A DNA stretch of 64,000 nucleotides, from NCBI RefSeq assembly GCF_016863475.1, contig NZ_BOOY01000007.1, forward strand, positions 62,001 through 126,000. The letters are read 5' to 3'. Origin of the DNA: Spirilliplanes yamanashiensis (GTDB lineage Bacteria > Actinomycetota > Actinomycetes > Mycobacteriales > Micromonosporaceae). The position numbers and the translations under genes are program-made. The notes beneath the pieces were generated by a model that saw only the letters and a program-made list of their open reading frames with translations, did not search any database and was not told the DNA's origin. Below are positions 1-8,460 of this stretch, in pieces (the stretch's first letter is position 1; every line of letters starts with the position of its first letter).

Positions 1-636
1 GCGTCGGCCACCGCGCTCGGCACGCTGCTGCACCTGCACCGCGGCACGCCGTACATCTACCAGGGCGAGGAACTGGGTATGACCAACGCCCCGTTCGCCG
101 GCATCGAGGACTTCCGCGACATCTCCGCGCTGGGCAACTACGCCCACGCCGTCGAGGTCGAGGGCCGCCCCGCGGACGAGGTGCTGGCCGTGCTGCGGGC
201 GCGCAGCCGCGACAACGCCCGCACCCCGATGCAGTGGGACGCCACGGCGCACGCCGGGTTCACCACCGGCACGCCGTGGATCGCGGTCAACCCCAACCAC
301 ATCAGCATCAACGCCGCCGCCGCCCGGCACGACCCCGCGTCGGTGTACGGCTACTACCGGCGGCTGATCGCCACCCGGCGCGCCGAGCCCGCCCTGGTGC
401 ACGGCGACTTCACGATGCTGCTGCCCGACGACGAGCGGGTGTACGCCTACCTGCGCCGGTACGCGGGCACGGAGGTGCTGGTGGCGGTCAACGTCGGCGG
501 CGCGCCGGCGCCGGCGCTCGTGGGCCCCGGCTGGGCGGGCGCCGAGGTGCTGCTGGCCAACACCGGCGCCCCCCGCTTCGACGGCGCGACGCTGCTGCTG
601 GGCCCGTGGCAGGCGGTCGTGCTCAGGCGACCCTGA
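1..636 (+). CDS. Alpha-glucosidase (GH13), C-terminal part
   Basis: This is the 3' end of a gene that begins before the window; frame 1 is open from base 1 to TGA at 634-636, giving 211 residues. The segment YIYQGEELGM (about residues 18-27) and the later RTPMQW (about 75-80) are conserved in GH13 alpha-glucosidases and oligo-1,6-glucosidases, where they lie after the catalytic barrel residues. The last 90 residues look like the usual C-terminal beta-sandwich. The enzyme would release glucose from short alpha-glucans. It meets the response regulator gene tail to tail with a 14-bp overlap. The exact substrate cannot be read without the N-terminal half. Confidence 0.9.
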   Translation, partial: ASATALGTLLHLHRGTPYIYQGEELGMTNAPFAGIEDFRDISALGNYAHAVEVEGRPADEVLAVLRARSRDNARTPMQWDATAHAGFTTGTPWIAVNPNHISINAAAARHDPASVYGYYRRLIATRRAEPALVHGDFTMLLPDDERVYAYLRRYAGTEVLVAVNVGGAPAPALVGPGWAGAEVLLANTGAPRFDGATLLLGPWQAVVLRRP

Positions 637-1093
637 GCGCGGCGGCCGGCTCGGCGTCGGCCGCCCGCACGAACGGCGCGGCGGCGCGGGCCGCCAGCCG
701 GGCGGCGCGGGCCGGGTCGATGCGGCCGGTGCGGCTCACCAGCGCGTCGAGCCGGACCACCAGCTCGTCGCGCGGGAACGGCTTGAGCAGGTAGTCGTCG
801 GCGCCCGCCGCCAGCGCCTCGGCGATCCGCTCGTCGCGGGCCTCCGCGCTGACCAGCATGATCGGCAGGTCGGCGGTGCGCGGGTCGGCGCGCAGCTCGG
901 CGCACAGGTCGATGCCGGACTCGCTGGGCATCCGCACGTCGAACAGCGCGGCGTCGATTCCGCCCGCGGCGAGCAGGTCCCGCGCCTCCCGGCCGTCGAC
1001 GGCCTCCACGACGGTGTAGCCGCGCCGGTCGAGAGTCAGCCGGAGCAGCTCGCGGTGGTCGGCGTCGTCGTCGGTGATCAGAACGACGGGCAT
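623..1093 (-). CDS. Single-domain response regulator
   Basis: A 156-residue CheY-like receiver protein with a short Ala-rich tail and no output domain. The acidic pocket DDD is at residues 8-10, the phospho-acceptor is Asp52 (FDVRMP) and the conserved Lys is at 104 (LLKPF). The ATG at 1093 is chosen because GGAGGAGC lies directly before it and because the receiver fold begins at MPVVLIT; the open frame extends further upstream without family similarity. No histidine kinase is adjacent, so the partner is elsewhere. Such stand-alone receivers act by protein-protein interaction or in phosphorelays. Confidence 0.88.
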   Translation of the reverse strand: MPVVLITDDDADHRELLRLTLDRRGYTVVEAVDGREARDLLAAGGIDAALFDVRMPSESGIDLCAELRADPRTADLPIMLVSAEARDERIAEALAAGADDYLLKPFPRDELVVRLDALVSRTGRIDPARAARLAARAAAPFVRAADAEPAAALRVA

Positions 1094-1241
1094 GGGGCTC
1101 CTCCAGACGGGTGCCGTGCGACGTGCTGGCAGGTCGTCCGTGACCCTTCGGGAGCAGGTTCGGCGTCTGCCGGGCCCGGCTGAGGGGATAGCGCGCGGGA
1201 TTCGGCGGGTAACACCGGACACACCACCCAGGGAGGCAGCC

Positions 1242-1580
1242 ATGCAACCGTTCGACGACCGTTCCGCGCTCGGCAGCGGCTACGACGCCGTGACCCCCGG
1301 CGCGGACCGCTCCGCCGGCCCGTCCGACGGCCCGGGCTTCTCCGCCGCCGAGTCCGACCGCGGCGAGCTCGACCTGTCCGGCTACGCCGCCGAGGCGTCC
1401 GACGGCGGCGTCGGCACCGTCGAGGGCGCCGCCCCCGGCGGCGGCTACCTGGTCGACACCGGCCCGTGGATCCTCGGCCGCACCGTGCGGGTGCCCGCCG
1501 ACGCCGTCGGCCGCGTCGACCACACCGCGCGCGTCGTGCACATCGGCCTCACCCGCGACGAGGTGAAGGATCTCGGCTGA
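1242..1580 (+). CDS. Small acidic protein with PRC-barrel-like C-terminus
   Basis: A 112-residue acidic protein that I recognise only in part. The first 65 residues are low-complexity (rich in Ser, Gly, Asp, Ala). The last 45 resemble the end of a PRC-barrel domain: a hydrophobic strand, VPADAVGRVDH, then VVHIGLTRDEVKDL, like the common VxVxxTKxxIK ending. The ATG at 1242 follows GGGAGGCAGCC. It is divergent from the response regulator; the shared 148-bp spacer holds the 12-bp palindrome GCCGGGCCCGGC at 1169-1180. The role is unknown; PRC-barrel proteins are often stress-related in actinomycetes. Confidence 0.6.
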   Translation: MQPFDDRSALGSGYDAVTPGADRSAGPSDGPGFSAAESDRGELDLSGYAAEASDGGVGTVEGAAPGGGYLVDTGPWILGRTVRVPADAVGRVDHTARVVHIGLTRDEVKDLG

Positions 1581-1594
1581 GCTACGGTGCCCGG

Positions 1595-2047
1595 GTGCGC
1601 ATCGAGCGGGTGACCGAGCCCGCCGCGGTCGCGGCGGGCGCCGACCTCTACGACGACCTGCCCCGGCCGGACGCCGTCGCGCGCTTCCTCGCCGACCCGC
1701 ACCACCACCTGCTGTACGCCTACGACGGCGACACCGACGGCGACACCGACGACACCGGCGGCGGCGCCCGCGTCGTCGGCATGATCTCCGGGGTCGAGAC
1801 GACCCACCCGGACAAGGGCACGGAGATGTTCCTGTACGAGCTGTCGGTCGCCGAGGACGCCCGCCGCCGCGGCGTGGCCACCGCCCTGGTCGGCGCCCTG
1901 GCCGCGCTGGCCCGCGAGCGCGGCTGCTACGGCATGTGGGTGGGCACCGAACCGGACAACGTCGCGGCGCTGGCCACCTACCGGCGTGCGGGCGGGCAGG
2001 ACGAGGCGCCCTTTGTCGCCCTCACCTGGGATCTTTCCGGTCCATAG
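1595..2047 (+). CDS. GNAT acetyltransferase, AAC(3)-I-like
   Basis: A 150-residue GNAT-fold N-acetyltransferase. The acetyl-CoA pyrophosphate loop is RRRGVATALV (about residues 90-99), preceded by the strand FLYELSVAEDA. The order of blocks (FLADPHHHLLYAY, then EMFLYELSV, then MWVGTEPDNVAALATYRRAGG) is that of AAC(3)-I aminoglycoside acetyltransferases and relatives, but substrate cannot be deduced and resistance should not be assumed. The GTG at 1595 is 14 nt after the previous stop. An acidic insertion made of Gly-Asp-Thr-Asp repeats sits near residues 46-56, where a short hairpin is normal. Confidence 0.82.
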   Translation: MRIERVTEPAAVAAGADLYDDLPRPDAVARFLADPHHHLLYAYDGDTDGDTDDTGGGARVVGMISGVETTHPDKGTEMFLYELSVAEDARRRGVATALVGALAALARERGCYGMWVGTEPDNVAALATYRRAGGQDEAPFVALTWDLSGP

Positions 2048-2095
2048 ACCGTCGGCAATGTATGGTGATGCTCCCCACACCGGTTGCCGACGGTC
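2047..2095. promoter_or_regulatory. 12-bp perfect inverted repeat before the mannanase gene
   Basis: GACCGTCGGCAA at 2047-2058 is repeated exactly in inverse orientation at 2084-2095. The 25-nt spacer carries TATGGT (2061-2066), a possible -10 box, and the downstream arm ends beside the ribosome-binding sequence CAGGAG (2095-2100) of the GH76 gene. The site could be a repressor operator covering the promoter or an RNA hairpin controlling translation. The left arm begins at the last base of the GNAT stop codon. Confidence 0.6.
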
Positions 2096-2106
2096 AGGAG
2101 TGCCCC

Positions 2107-3549
2107 ATGTCGACGTTCTGGCGCAGGCGAACCGCGACCGGTCTCGGCGCCCTCCTGCTGGCCACCGCCGGGCTGCTCAGCCCCGCGCGGCCCGCCACCG
2201 CGGCCGCCGACGTCTGCAACCTGCACTGCGACGGGCGCGCGCCCGCCGCCACGAGCCGGGTCCCGGTGACCGCCGCCCTGTACGGCCGCACGTTCCGGCT
2301 GCACATCAGCGACGCCGACACCATGGGCTGGGGCTCCGTCGACGGCGGCCAGGCCGGCGACGAGGTGTGGGTCGACCGCTCCTTCGACGGCGGCCGCAGC
2401 TGGTCCACCGGCAGCGCCCTCGGCCGCACCGCCGTCCCCGCCGGCGCCACCGGCACGCGCACCACCATGGCCAACGTCGACGACTGGGTCGCCCGCGGCG
2501 TCGGCGTCCTGCGCGCCTGCGGCAAGGCCGGCGACCGGCCCGAGATCGCCTGCACCGCGTGGGCCCGCAGCACCTGGAACGCCGGCGACCGGCGCACCGC
2601 CGCCGCCACCGCGCTCATGATGCGCTTCGACCAGGGCAACGCCATGTTCGACAGCAACGGCTGGTGGACCGGCGCCAACGCGGTCACCGCGCTCATCGAC
2701 AACATGCGCGTCACCGGCATGCGCAGCTACGAGTACGCCGTCACCGCCACCTACGACCGGCTCATCAACGAGCGGCAGGGCCAGTTCCGCAACGAGTACA
2801 GCGACGACACCGGCTGGTGGGCGCTGGCCTGGATCGCCGCGTACGACCTCACCGGCAACGCCCGCTACCTGAACACCGCGCGCGCCGGCGCCGACCACAT
2901 GCACACCTTCTGGGACAGCCGGTGCGGCGGCGGCGTCTACTGGCGCACCGACCGCGCCGCCAAGGACGCCATCTCCAACAGCCTCTACATCCAGGTGAAC
3001 GCCGCCCTCGCCCAGCGCCTGGCCGGCGACACCACCTACCGCGCCCGCGCCCAGGCCGGCTGGACCTGGTTCCAGGGCACCGGCATGATCACCGCCGACA
3101 ACACGGTCATCAACCACATCGACCTGACCACCTGCCGGGGCGTCAGCGGCCCGCTGACCTACACCCAGGGCGTGCTCGTCAACGGCCTGGTGCAGCTCAA
3201 CCGCCTGACCGGCGACGCCGGCGCCCTTGCCGCCGCCCGCCGCATCGCCGACGCCGCCACCGTCAACACCCACCTGCACCGCGACGGCATCGTGCGCGAG
3301 CCCGGCGAGACCGACTCCTGCTCCGGCGACGCGCCGTCGTGGAAGGGCGCGTACGTGCGCGGCATCGGCGTGCTGAACCAGGCCACCGGCGGCGCCTACA
3401 CGGCCTACCTGAAGCGCCAGGTCGACACGATGTACGCGGCGAACCGCAACTCCTTCGACGCCTACGGCCCGCACTGGGCCGGGCCGTTCGTCGGCACCAG
3501 CCACCTCTGCCAGCAGAGCGCCCTCGACCTGCTGAACGCCGCCGGCTAG
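2107..3549 (+). CDS. Secreted GH76 alpha-1,6-mannanase
   Basis: A 480-residue secreted glycoside hydrolase of family 76, which cleaves alpha-1,6-mannan backbones such as those of fungal walls. A Sec signal peptide covers about residues 1-34 (RRR, hydrophobic stretch, ATAAA). Residues 36-165 form an N-terminal domain common in actinobacterial GH76 proteins, with LHCDGR and GGQAGDEVW. The catalytic domain follows, with the Asp-Asp pair at residues 233-234 in YSDDTGWW, the hallmark of the family. The ATG at 2107 is chosen because it opens a signal peptide and follows CAGGAG; upstream in-frame starts lie inside the previous gene. It meets the next gene tail to tail, the two stops sharing CTAG. 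Confidence 0.93.
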   Translation: MSTFWRRRTATGLGALLLATAGLLSPARPATAAADVCNLHCDGRAPAATSRVPVTAALYGRTFRLHISDADTMGWGSVDGGQAGDEVWVDRSFDGGRSWSTGSALGRTAVPAGATGTRTTMANVDDWVARGVGVLRACGKAGDRPEIACTAWARSTWNAGDRRTAAATALMMRFDQGNAMFDSNGWWTGANAVTALIDNMRVTGMRSYEYAVTATYDRLINERQGQFRNEYSDDTGWWALAWIAAYDLTGNARYLNTARAGADHMHTFWDSRCGGGVYWRTDRAAKDAISNSLYIQVNAALAQRLAGDTTYRARAQAGWTWFQGTGMITADNTVINHIDLTTCRGVSGPLTYTQGVLVNGLVQLNRLTGDAGALAAARRIADAATVNTHLHRDGIVREPGETDSCSGDAPSWKGAYVRGIGVLNQATGGAYTAYLKRQVDTMYAANRNSFDAYGPHWAGPFVGTSHLCQQSALDLLNAAG

Positions 3550-5108
3550 TCCAGGCTCCACCCGAGGCGGCCGTCCACGACCTCCGGGACGGCCCCGCGC
3601 ACCTCGTCGCCCGTCTCGAGGGAGTGCGCCATCTCCTCCAGGAGCCCGGCCACCGAGGTCGGCCACCCGTCGAAGGAGGGGCCGCCGTTCTCCCACACGT
3701 AGTCGCCGATGTAGCCCTGGGTGCTCTGGTCGGCGAAGGCGAAGCCGAAGCCGGGGTCGGAGGCGATCGGCACGAAGCGGCGGTCGAGCATCATGTCGGG
3801 GTAGAACTCGGCCTCGGACCCGCACACGTCCTCCCACTCGCCGACGATCTCGTCGAGGGACAGCAGCGTGTACAGCGGCGGCACGGTCAGTCCCTGCCGG
3901 TTCGGGGCCGACCCGTCGTGCCGGCGCAGGGAGGCGACCAGGTCGGGCGGGAAGTCGACCGACATCCGCCGCTGGGCGTCCGCGATCGCCGACGCCGAGG
4001 CGGGCCGGCGCAGCTCCTCGCGGGTGCGGGGCGCGTGCCGGGCCAGCCACCGCTCGATGCGCGCCCAGGCCGCGTTCACCCGGGCGGTGGTGCGGGCGTC
4101 CGGTTCGGCGGGCGTCACGCCCGGCTCGTTGCGGGGGCAGACCTGCTCCGGCGTCACCGGCGCCAGGCTGGGCGCCGGCGGCTCCGGGTTGTCGTAGGCG
4201 CCCGGGGGCTGCGCCCAGGCGTCGCGGTGGTCGAGTTCGGTGTCCCAGCCGGTGATGAACCGCTGCTGCTCGCGGGCCACCGTGTGGGCGCGGACGAACG
4301 GCACCGTCCACAGCACCGCTGCCAGGACCACGAACAGTGACACCAGCGCGATCGCGAAGCGCCGCCCGGTGAGCAGCGGCCGGGCCGGGGCCGGCGCGTC
4401 GGCGGGGGGCGGGGCGGGGCGGGGCTGCGGCGGGCGGGAGCCGTCGGCGTGCAGGGCCGGGTCGAGCCAGCCGGCCGCGCCGGCGCGGATGAGGTCGGGT
4501 TCGGAGACGGCGCGGCGGGGGATGCGGCCCGCCACGTCGACCGGCAGCGGGTCGTCGCCGACCGCCAGCACGGTGGCGGGCACCTCGCGGCGGGTCAGGG
4601 CGTCCAGGACCAGGGCGGCGTGGCCGGCGGCGCCGGGGCTCGACCCGCTGACCACCACGACGGGGGCGCGCAGCGCCTTCGCCACGTCGACCAGGGTCCA
4701 GCCGTCGGCGCCCAGCGGCACGAGCAGGCCGTCCGGGGCGCCCACCAGCACCAGGCCGTGGGCGCGTTCCAGGGCCCGGACGATCGTGACGACGCCGTCG
4801 ACGTGCGGCGGGTGGTGGCCGCCGGTGCGCACGTCGACCCGGGTGGCGAGGCCGCGCAGGCGGCCCAGCACGTCGCCGGCGGCGGTGGGCGGGCCGAGCA
4901 CGCCGCGGCCGGGGCCGAAGACGCCCTGCCCTGGGGTGAACACGCCGCGCCGCGGGCCGAGCACGCCGTGGCCGGGGCCGCCGCGCACCAGGCGCAGCAC
5001 CGCCACGGGAACCGCGGACGCAGCGGCCAGGGCCGCCAGCCCGGTCGCCCAGTCCGTCTGCGTCGAGGTGGTCACGACCACCCACGGCCCCCCGCCCGGC
5101 CAGGTCAT
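3546..5108 (-). CDS. BioD-like / membrane / SMI1-KNR4 fusion protein
   Basis: A 520-residue three-part protein. Residues 9-205 follow the layout of dethiobiotin synthetase: VVVTTSTQTDWATG where BioD has its P-loop (the Gly-Lys-Thr is lost), GAPDGLLVPLG like the BioD GAGGLLVPL block, then TLVDVAKALRAPVVVV. Residues 47-74 hold four short repeats of the type GV(L/F)xP. A Pro-rich linker leads to one membrane helix (about 251-272). Residues 345-505 are an SMI1/KNR4 domain, with LDEIVGEWE and the late PIASDPGFGFAF and GPSFDGWPTSV blocks. A BioD-like domain without its ATP-binding lysine is unlikely to make biotin. It is 17 bp downstream of the small lipocalin-like gene on the same strand, probably in one operon with the LuxR regulator. 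Confidence 0.75.
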   Translation of the reverse strand: MTWPGGGPWVVVTTSTQTDWATGLAALAAASAVPVAVLRLVRGGPGHGVLGPRRGVFTPGQGVFGPGRGVLGPPTAAGDVLGRLRGLATRVDVRTGGHHPPHVDGVVTIVRALERAHGLVLVGAPDGLLVPLGADGWTLVDVAKALRAPVVVVSGSSPGAAGHAALVLDALTRREVPATVLAVGDDPLPVDVAGRIPRRAVSEPDLIRAGAAGWLDPALHADGSRPPQPRPAPPPADAPAPARPLLTGRRFAIALVSLFVVLAAVLWTVPFVRAHTVAREQQRFITGWDTELDHRDAWAQPPGAYDNPEPPAPSLAPVTPEQVCPRNEPGVTPAEPDARTTARVNAAWARIERWLARHAPRTREELRRPASASAIADAQRRMSVDFPPDLVASLRRHDGSAPNRQGLTVPPLYTLLSLDEIVGEWEDVCGSEAEFYPDMMLDRRFVPIASDPGFGFAFADQSTQGYIGDYVWENGGPSFDGWPTSVAGLLEEMAHSLETGDEVRGAVPEVVDGRLGWSLD

Positions 5109-5125
5109 GCCTCAACCCTAGGAGA

Positions 5126-5542
5126 TCAGGTGAGCCGGGTCAGGCGTACCTCCATCCACGGCTCCCAGACGCCGTCCGGGGTGCGGCGTTCCCAGCCCGC
5201 CGTGGCGGCCGCGCCGTCCGGCGATACGACCAGGGTGGCGCGGGTGGTGTCGTCGGCGAAGCCGAACACTCCGTCCTCGCCGGCGGTCACCCGCATCTCG
5301 GCGACCGTGCCGTCGCCGTCGTACGACACCGCCGCGAACGTGCCCGACGCGTCGTCCCACGAGCCGATCAGCTCGACGGCGTCGACCTGCCGCCCGCCGA
5401 TCGTCACGTCGACGGTGTGCACGACGAAGCCGGTGCCGACCCATTCGTACGTGTCGGTGCCGGCGATCTCGGCGCCCGGGTCGAGCAGCCGGCCCTCGGT
5501 GCGCCAGCGGCCGATGATCGGCGCCAGGGCGGTCAGCTCCAC
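5126..5542 (-). CDS. DUF1579-like lipocalin-fold protein
   Basis: A 138-residue soluble protein resembling the DUF1579 family: IIGRWRTEGRLL at the start, then YEWVGTGFVVHTVDV, and a run of alternating beta strands ending in a C-terminal strand VRLTRLT. These proteins have a small beta-barrel and no agreed biochemical function. The GTG at 5542 starts the conserved part and lies 10 nt after the stop of the LuxR-type gene, with GGGGG upstream, so it is probably translated from the regulator's transcript. No signal peptide is visible. Confidence 0.7.
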   Translation of the reverse strand: MELTALAPIIGRWRTEGRLLDPGAEIAGTDTYEWVGTGFVVHTVDVTIGGRQVDAVELIGSWDDASGTFAAVSYDGDGTVAEMRVTAGEDGVFGFADDTTRATLVVSPDGAAATAGWERRTPDGVWEPWMEVRLTRLT

Positions 5543-5552
5543 GCGTACCCCC

Positions 5553-7877
5553 TCAGGTGTTGTCCGCCATCCAGGCCGCGACCTGGGCGCGGGAGGTGAG
5601 GCCCAGCTTGCTCAGGATGTTCTCCACGTGGCCCTCGGCGGTGCGCTGCGCGACGACCAGCCGGGCGGCGATGTCCTTGTTGCTGAGGCCCTGGGCGAGC
5701 AGCTCGGCGACCTCGCGCTCGCGCCGGGTCAGCGGGTCGGCGGGGGAGCGCTGGGCGGGCGCGCCGGACGCGGGCTCGGCGGTGCGCTCCAGCGCCAGGT
5801 CGATCGCCTCGTCCGGGGTGAGCTGGGTGCCGCGCCGCACCGCCGCCTCGAACGCGGCCGGCCCCATCCGGGACCGCAGCTGCTCGACGCTCTGCCGGTG
5901 GTACTCCTGGATGCTGCGGAACACGGCCAGCGAGGTGCGCATGGCCCGCCACATGCGCTCGGAGGCCCCCAGCAGCTGGGCGGCCCGCCGGTCGCGGCCC
6001 TCGGCGGTGGCGATCCAGGCCATCGCCTCCAGCGTCATGCCGACGCTGAACTGCTCGTCCTCGACCTGCTCGCGCACGGCCAGGCTCTGCCGGGCGCTGG
6101 CGGTGGCGGCGCGCAGGTCGCCGGCGCGCCACTGGAGCACGCTCAGCGCCCACTGCGCGAACGAGCGCCACCAGATCTCGCCCGCCGCCTCCGCCGAGGC
6201 GATCGCGGCGCGCAGCTCGGGGTACCCGTCGGCCGGGTCGCCGGCCAGGCCGCGGCTGAGGCCCAGCACGACCAGCGACCACATCTCGCCACTGCGGGCG
6301 CCCGCCTCCTGGAAGCCCTCGATGGCCTCGCCGAACAGCGCCAGCGCGGCCGGGTGCTCGCCGGCGAACAGCCGGATGTTGCCGCGGATCAGCGGGATGT
6401 ACGAGTTGCCGACGGACGGCGGCAGCGTCTCGGCCAGCGCCTGCGCCTCGTCCAGCAGCGCCTCGCCCCGGGCGGGCTCGCCGAGCATCGTGTTGATCCA
6501 CGCGCTGACCCGCAGCGCCTTGACGCGGGTCCAGTGATCCGTGGAGCCCATCGCCAGGGCGCGTTCGAGCCAGTGCCGGCCCTCGGTGAGGTGGCCGCGC
6601 ACGTACCAGTGGCTCTCCAGGTCGGCGGCGAAACGCTGCGCCGTCTCGGGCGGCCCCTCGGTGACGGCGAACTCCAGCGCCACCCGCAGGTTCGCCTGCT
6701 CCTGCTGGAACCGGCGCAGCACCTCGGCCTGGTCGTACACCCAGCGGGCGTCGCCGCGGGCGGCCAGGTGGGCGTAGAACTGGCAGTGCCGGCGGCGCAA
6801 CGCCGCCTGCTCGCCGGCCGCCCGCAGCCGGTCCGCGCCGTAGTCGCGGATGACCTCCAGCAGCCGGAACCGCACGTGCGGGCCGTCCTCGGTGCGGATC
6901 AGCACGGACTTGTCGACCAGCGACGCCACCAGGTCGAGGATCGTCTCGCGGGTCAGCTCGCCGCCGCTGCAGACGTCCTCGGCGGCGTCCAGCTCCAGCC
7001 CGCCGGAGAACACCGACAGCCGCGACCACAGGGTGCGCTCGGCGTCCGAGCACAGGTCCCAGCTCCAGTCGATGAGCGCGCGCAGGGTCTGCTGGCGCGG
7101 TGGCGCGCTGCGCGGGCCGGTGGTGAGCAGGTGGTACCGGTCGGTCAGCCGGGCCAGGATCTGCTCCAGCGACAGCACCCGCAGCCGCGACGCCGCCAGC
7201 TCGATCGCCAGCGGCATGCCCTCCAGCGCCCGGCACAGCTCGGCCAGGGCGGGCGTGTTGGCCTCGGTGACCGTGAAGCCGGGCAGCACGGCGGCGGCCC
7301 GGTCGACGAACAGGCCGGCCGACTCGTACCGGGTGATGGTCTGCGGGGTGACCACGGCGTCGGGCTCGGGCACGGGCAGCGGCTGCACCGTCAGCAGGGC
7401 CTCGCCGGCGATCTGCAGCGGCTGCCGCGTGGTGGTGAGGATCCGCAGGTCGGGGCAGCTGCGCAGGAGCGACTCGGCGAGCCGGCCGACGGCGGGCACG
7501 AGCTGCTCGCAGTTGTCGAGCACGAGCAGCGCCTGCCGGTCGGCGAAGAAGCGGGTCAGGGCGCCGCTGCCGGCCCGGGCGGACTCCTCGGGCAGGCCGA
7601 GGGCCTCGGCGACGGTGACCTCGAGCAGCGCCGGGTCGGTGAGCTCGGCCAGCTCGGCCAGCCACACGCCGTCGGTGTACGCCCGCCGCAGCTCGGCGCT
7701 CACCCGGTACGCCAGCCGGGTCTTGCCGACGCCGCCCGGCCCGGTGAGGGTGACCAGCCGGGCCGTCGACAGCAGGCGGCGCACCCCGCCCACCTCGTGC
7801 CGGCGGCCGACGAAGCTCGTGACCTCGGCCGGCAGGTTGCCGGCGGGGCCACGGGCGGCGGTCGTGGCGGGGCTCAT
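5553..7877 (-). CDS. LuxR-type ATPase regulator (STAND)
   Basis: A 774-residue transcription regulator. The NB-ARC-type ATPase module starts with FVGRRHEV and has its Walker A TGPGGVGKTRLA at residues 45-56 and Walker B LLVLDNCEQL. A long helical, TPR-like middle follows, and the C-terminus (about 705-770) is a LuxR helix-turn-helix with LTRREREVAELLAQGLSNKDIA. The ATG at 7877 is chosen because similarity starts there; the frame stays open 276 bp further upstream but that part is compositional noise. Proteins of this class sense an unknown ligand through the ATPase. The two genes downstream (ends at 5126 and 3546) look co-transcribed with it. Confidence 0.92.
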   Translation of the reverse strand: MSPATTAARGPAGNLPAEVTSFVGRRHEVGGVRRLLSTARLVTLTGPGGVGKTRLAYRVSAELRRAYTDGVWLAELAELTDPALLEVTVAEALGLPEESARAGSGALTRFFADRQALLVLDNCEQLVPAVGRLAESLLRSCPDLRILTTTRQPLQIAGEALLTVQPLPVPEPDAVVTPQTITRYESAGLFVDRAAAVLPGFTVTEANTPALAELCRALEGMPLAIELAASRLRVLSLEQILARLTDRYHLLTTGPRSAPPRQQTLRALIDWSWDLCSDAERTLWSRLSVFSGGLELDAAEDVCSGGELTRETILDLVASLVDKSVLIRTEDGPHVRFRLLEVIRDYGADRLRAAGEQAALRRRHCQFYAHLAARGDARWVYDQAEVLRRFQQEQANLRVALEFAVTEGPPETAQRFAADLESHWYVRGHLTEGRHWLERALAMGSTDHWTRVKALRVSAWINTMLGEPARGEALLDEAQALAETLPPSVGNSYIPLIRGNIRLFAGEHPAALALFGEAIEGFQEAGARSGEMWSLVVLGLSRGLAGDPADGYPELRAAIASAEAAGEIWWRSFAQWALSVLQWRAGDLRAATASARQSLAVREQVEDEQFSVGMTLEAMAWIATAEGRDRRAAQLLGASERMWRAMRTSLAVFRSIQEYHRQSVEQLRSRMGPAAFEAAVRRGTQLTPDEAIDLALERTAEPASGAPAQRSPADPLTRREREVAELLAQGLSNKDIAARLVVAQRTAEGHVENILSKLGLTSRAQVAAWMADNT

Positions 7878-7992
7878 GACAGAGACGTTAGTGCGTGTGC
7901 GCTCTCCGCGTCCGCACGCGCGGCGCGTCGACCCGCGCCGATGTGCCCGGACGGCCACCCGGGGCACGGCCCCGGGGTCACCCCGGTATCGG

Positions 7993-8283
7993 CTACCCGG
8001 CCACGGCGAGCCGGCGCACGATGCCGGGGGAGTCGTCGCCGCCGAACCGGGCGACGAGCGCGGCGACGTCGAGCCGCACCCGGCGCGGCGCGGGCCGGCC
8101 GGGGGTGCGCGGCGGCCGCGGGGCGACGACCCGGCCGTCCGGCAGCAGCTCACCGGTGTCGTCGAAGATCACCACGCCGTTGCAGAGCAGGCTCCAGCCC
8201 TGGGCCGGGTGAGCGGCCACCACCTTGGCGGCGTCCCGGTCCGGTGCGTACGCCGGCGGGCAGACCGGCTCGTGATCGCACAT
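7993..8283 (-). CDS. DUF5999 family protein
   Basis: A 96-residue protein of the actinobacterial DUF5999 family, recognised by the CxHxPxCP start (residues 2-8), then PDRDAAKVVAAHPAQGWSLLCNG and the FDDTGELLPDG block. Its function is not known to me. The ATG at 8283 follows AAAGGA. It is divergent from the sigma factor gene at 8539, and the intervening 255 bp carry repeated ACGGGTA words and a strong hairpin. The two conserved cysteines and the histidine near the N-terminus could bind a metal, which is inference. Confidence 0.9.
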   Translation of the reverse strand: MCDHEPVCPPAYAPDRDAAKVVAAHPAQGWSLLCNGVVIFDDTGELLPDGRVVAPRPPRTPGRPAPRRVRLDVAALVARFGGDDSPGIVRRLAVAG

Positions 8284-8353
8284 GACGGTGTCCTTTCGTC
8301 GCCGCCGAGCGTGCGGCCGCGGCGCGGGGCGTCGCCAGGGGAGAACTACCCGG

Positions 8354-8402
8354 ACGGGTACCCGGACGCCGGGAAAGCTACTGACGGGTAGCAAGACGGG
8401 TA
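8354..8402. repeat. Three ACGGGTA repeats in divergent promoter region
   Basis: The heptamer ACGGGTA occurs at 8354-8360, 8384-8390 and 8396-8402, giving start-to-start distances of 30 and 12 bp. The cluster sits about 70 bp upstream of the DUF5999 start and 140 bp upstream of the sigma factor start. It looks like a multi-site operator or a sigma-recognition cluster, but no regulator can be named. Confidence 0.45.
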
Positions 8403-8460
8403 GTTTCCCCGTGCCCGTGCGGGGCGCCGCCGCCGACCATGGGAACCAGCCCCCCTTGGT

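Noticed and set aside
1595-2047. Calling the GNAT protein an aminoglycoside resistance enzyme
   Set aside because: Block order resembles AAC(3)-I, but many GNAT proteins of unrelated substrate share it, and the acidic insertion is atypical.
3546-5108. Assigning the fusion protein as dethiobiotin synthetase (bioD)
   Set aside because: The P-loop Gly-Lys-Thr is lost and there are no other biotin genes nearby.
1978-5115. Very long minus-strand open frame of over 1000 codons across the GH76 gene and the BioD/SMI1 fusion
   Set aside because: It is the antisense frame of real GC-rich genes; its translation is Arg/Gly/Ala-rich noise with no domain, and it contradicts the signal peptide and catalytic motifs on the plus strand.
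5553-7877. LuxR-type regulator as evidence of quorum sensing
   Set aside because: It has an NB-ARC ATPase and TPR-like region, not an acyl-homoserine-lactone-binding domain, and no luxI gene is near.
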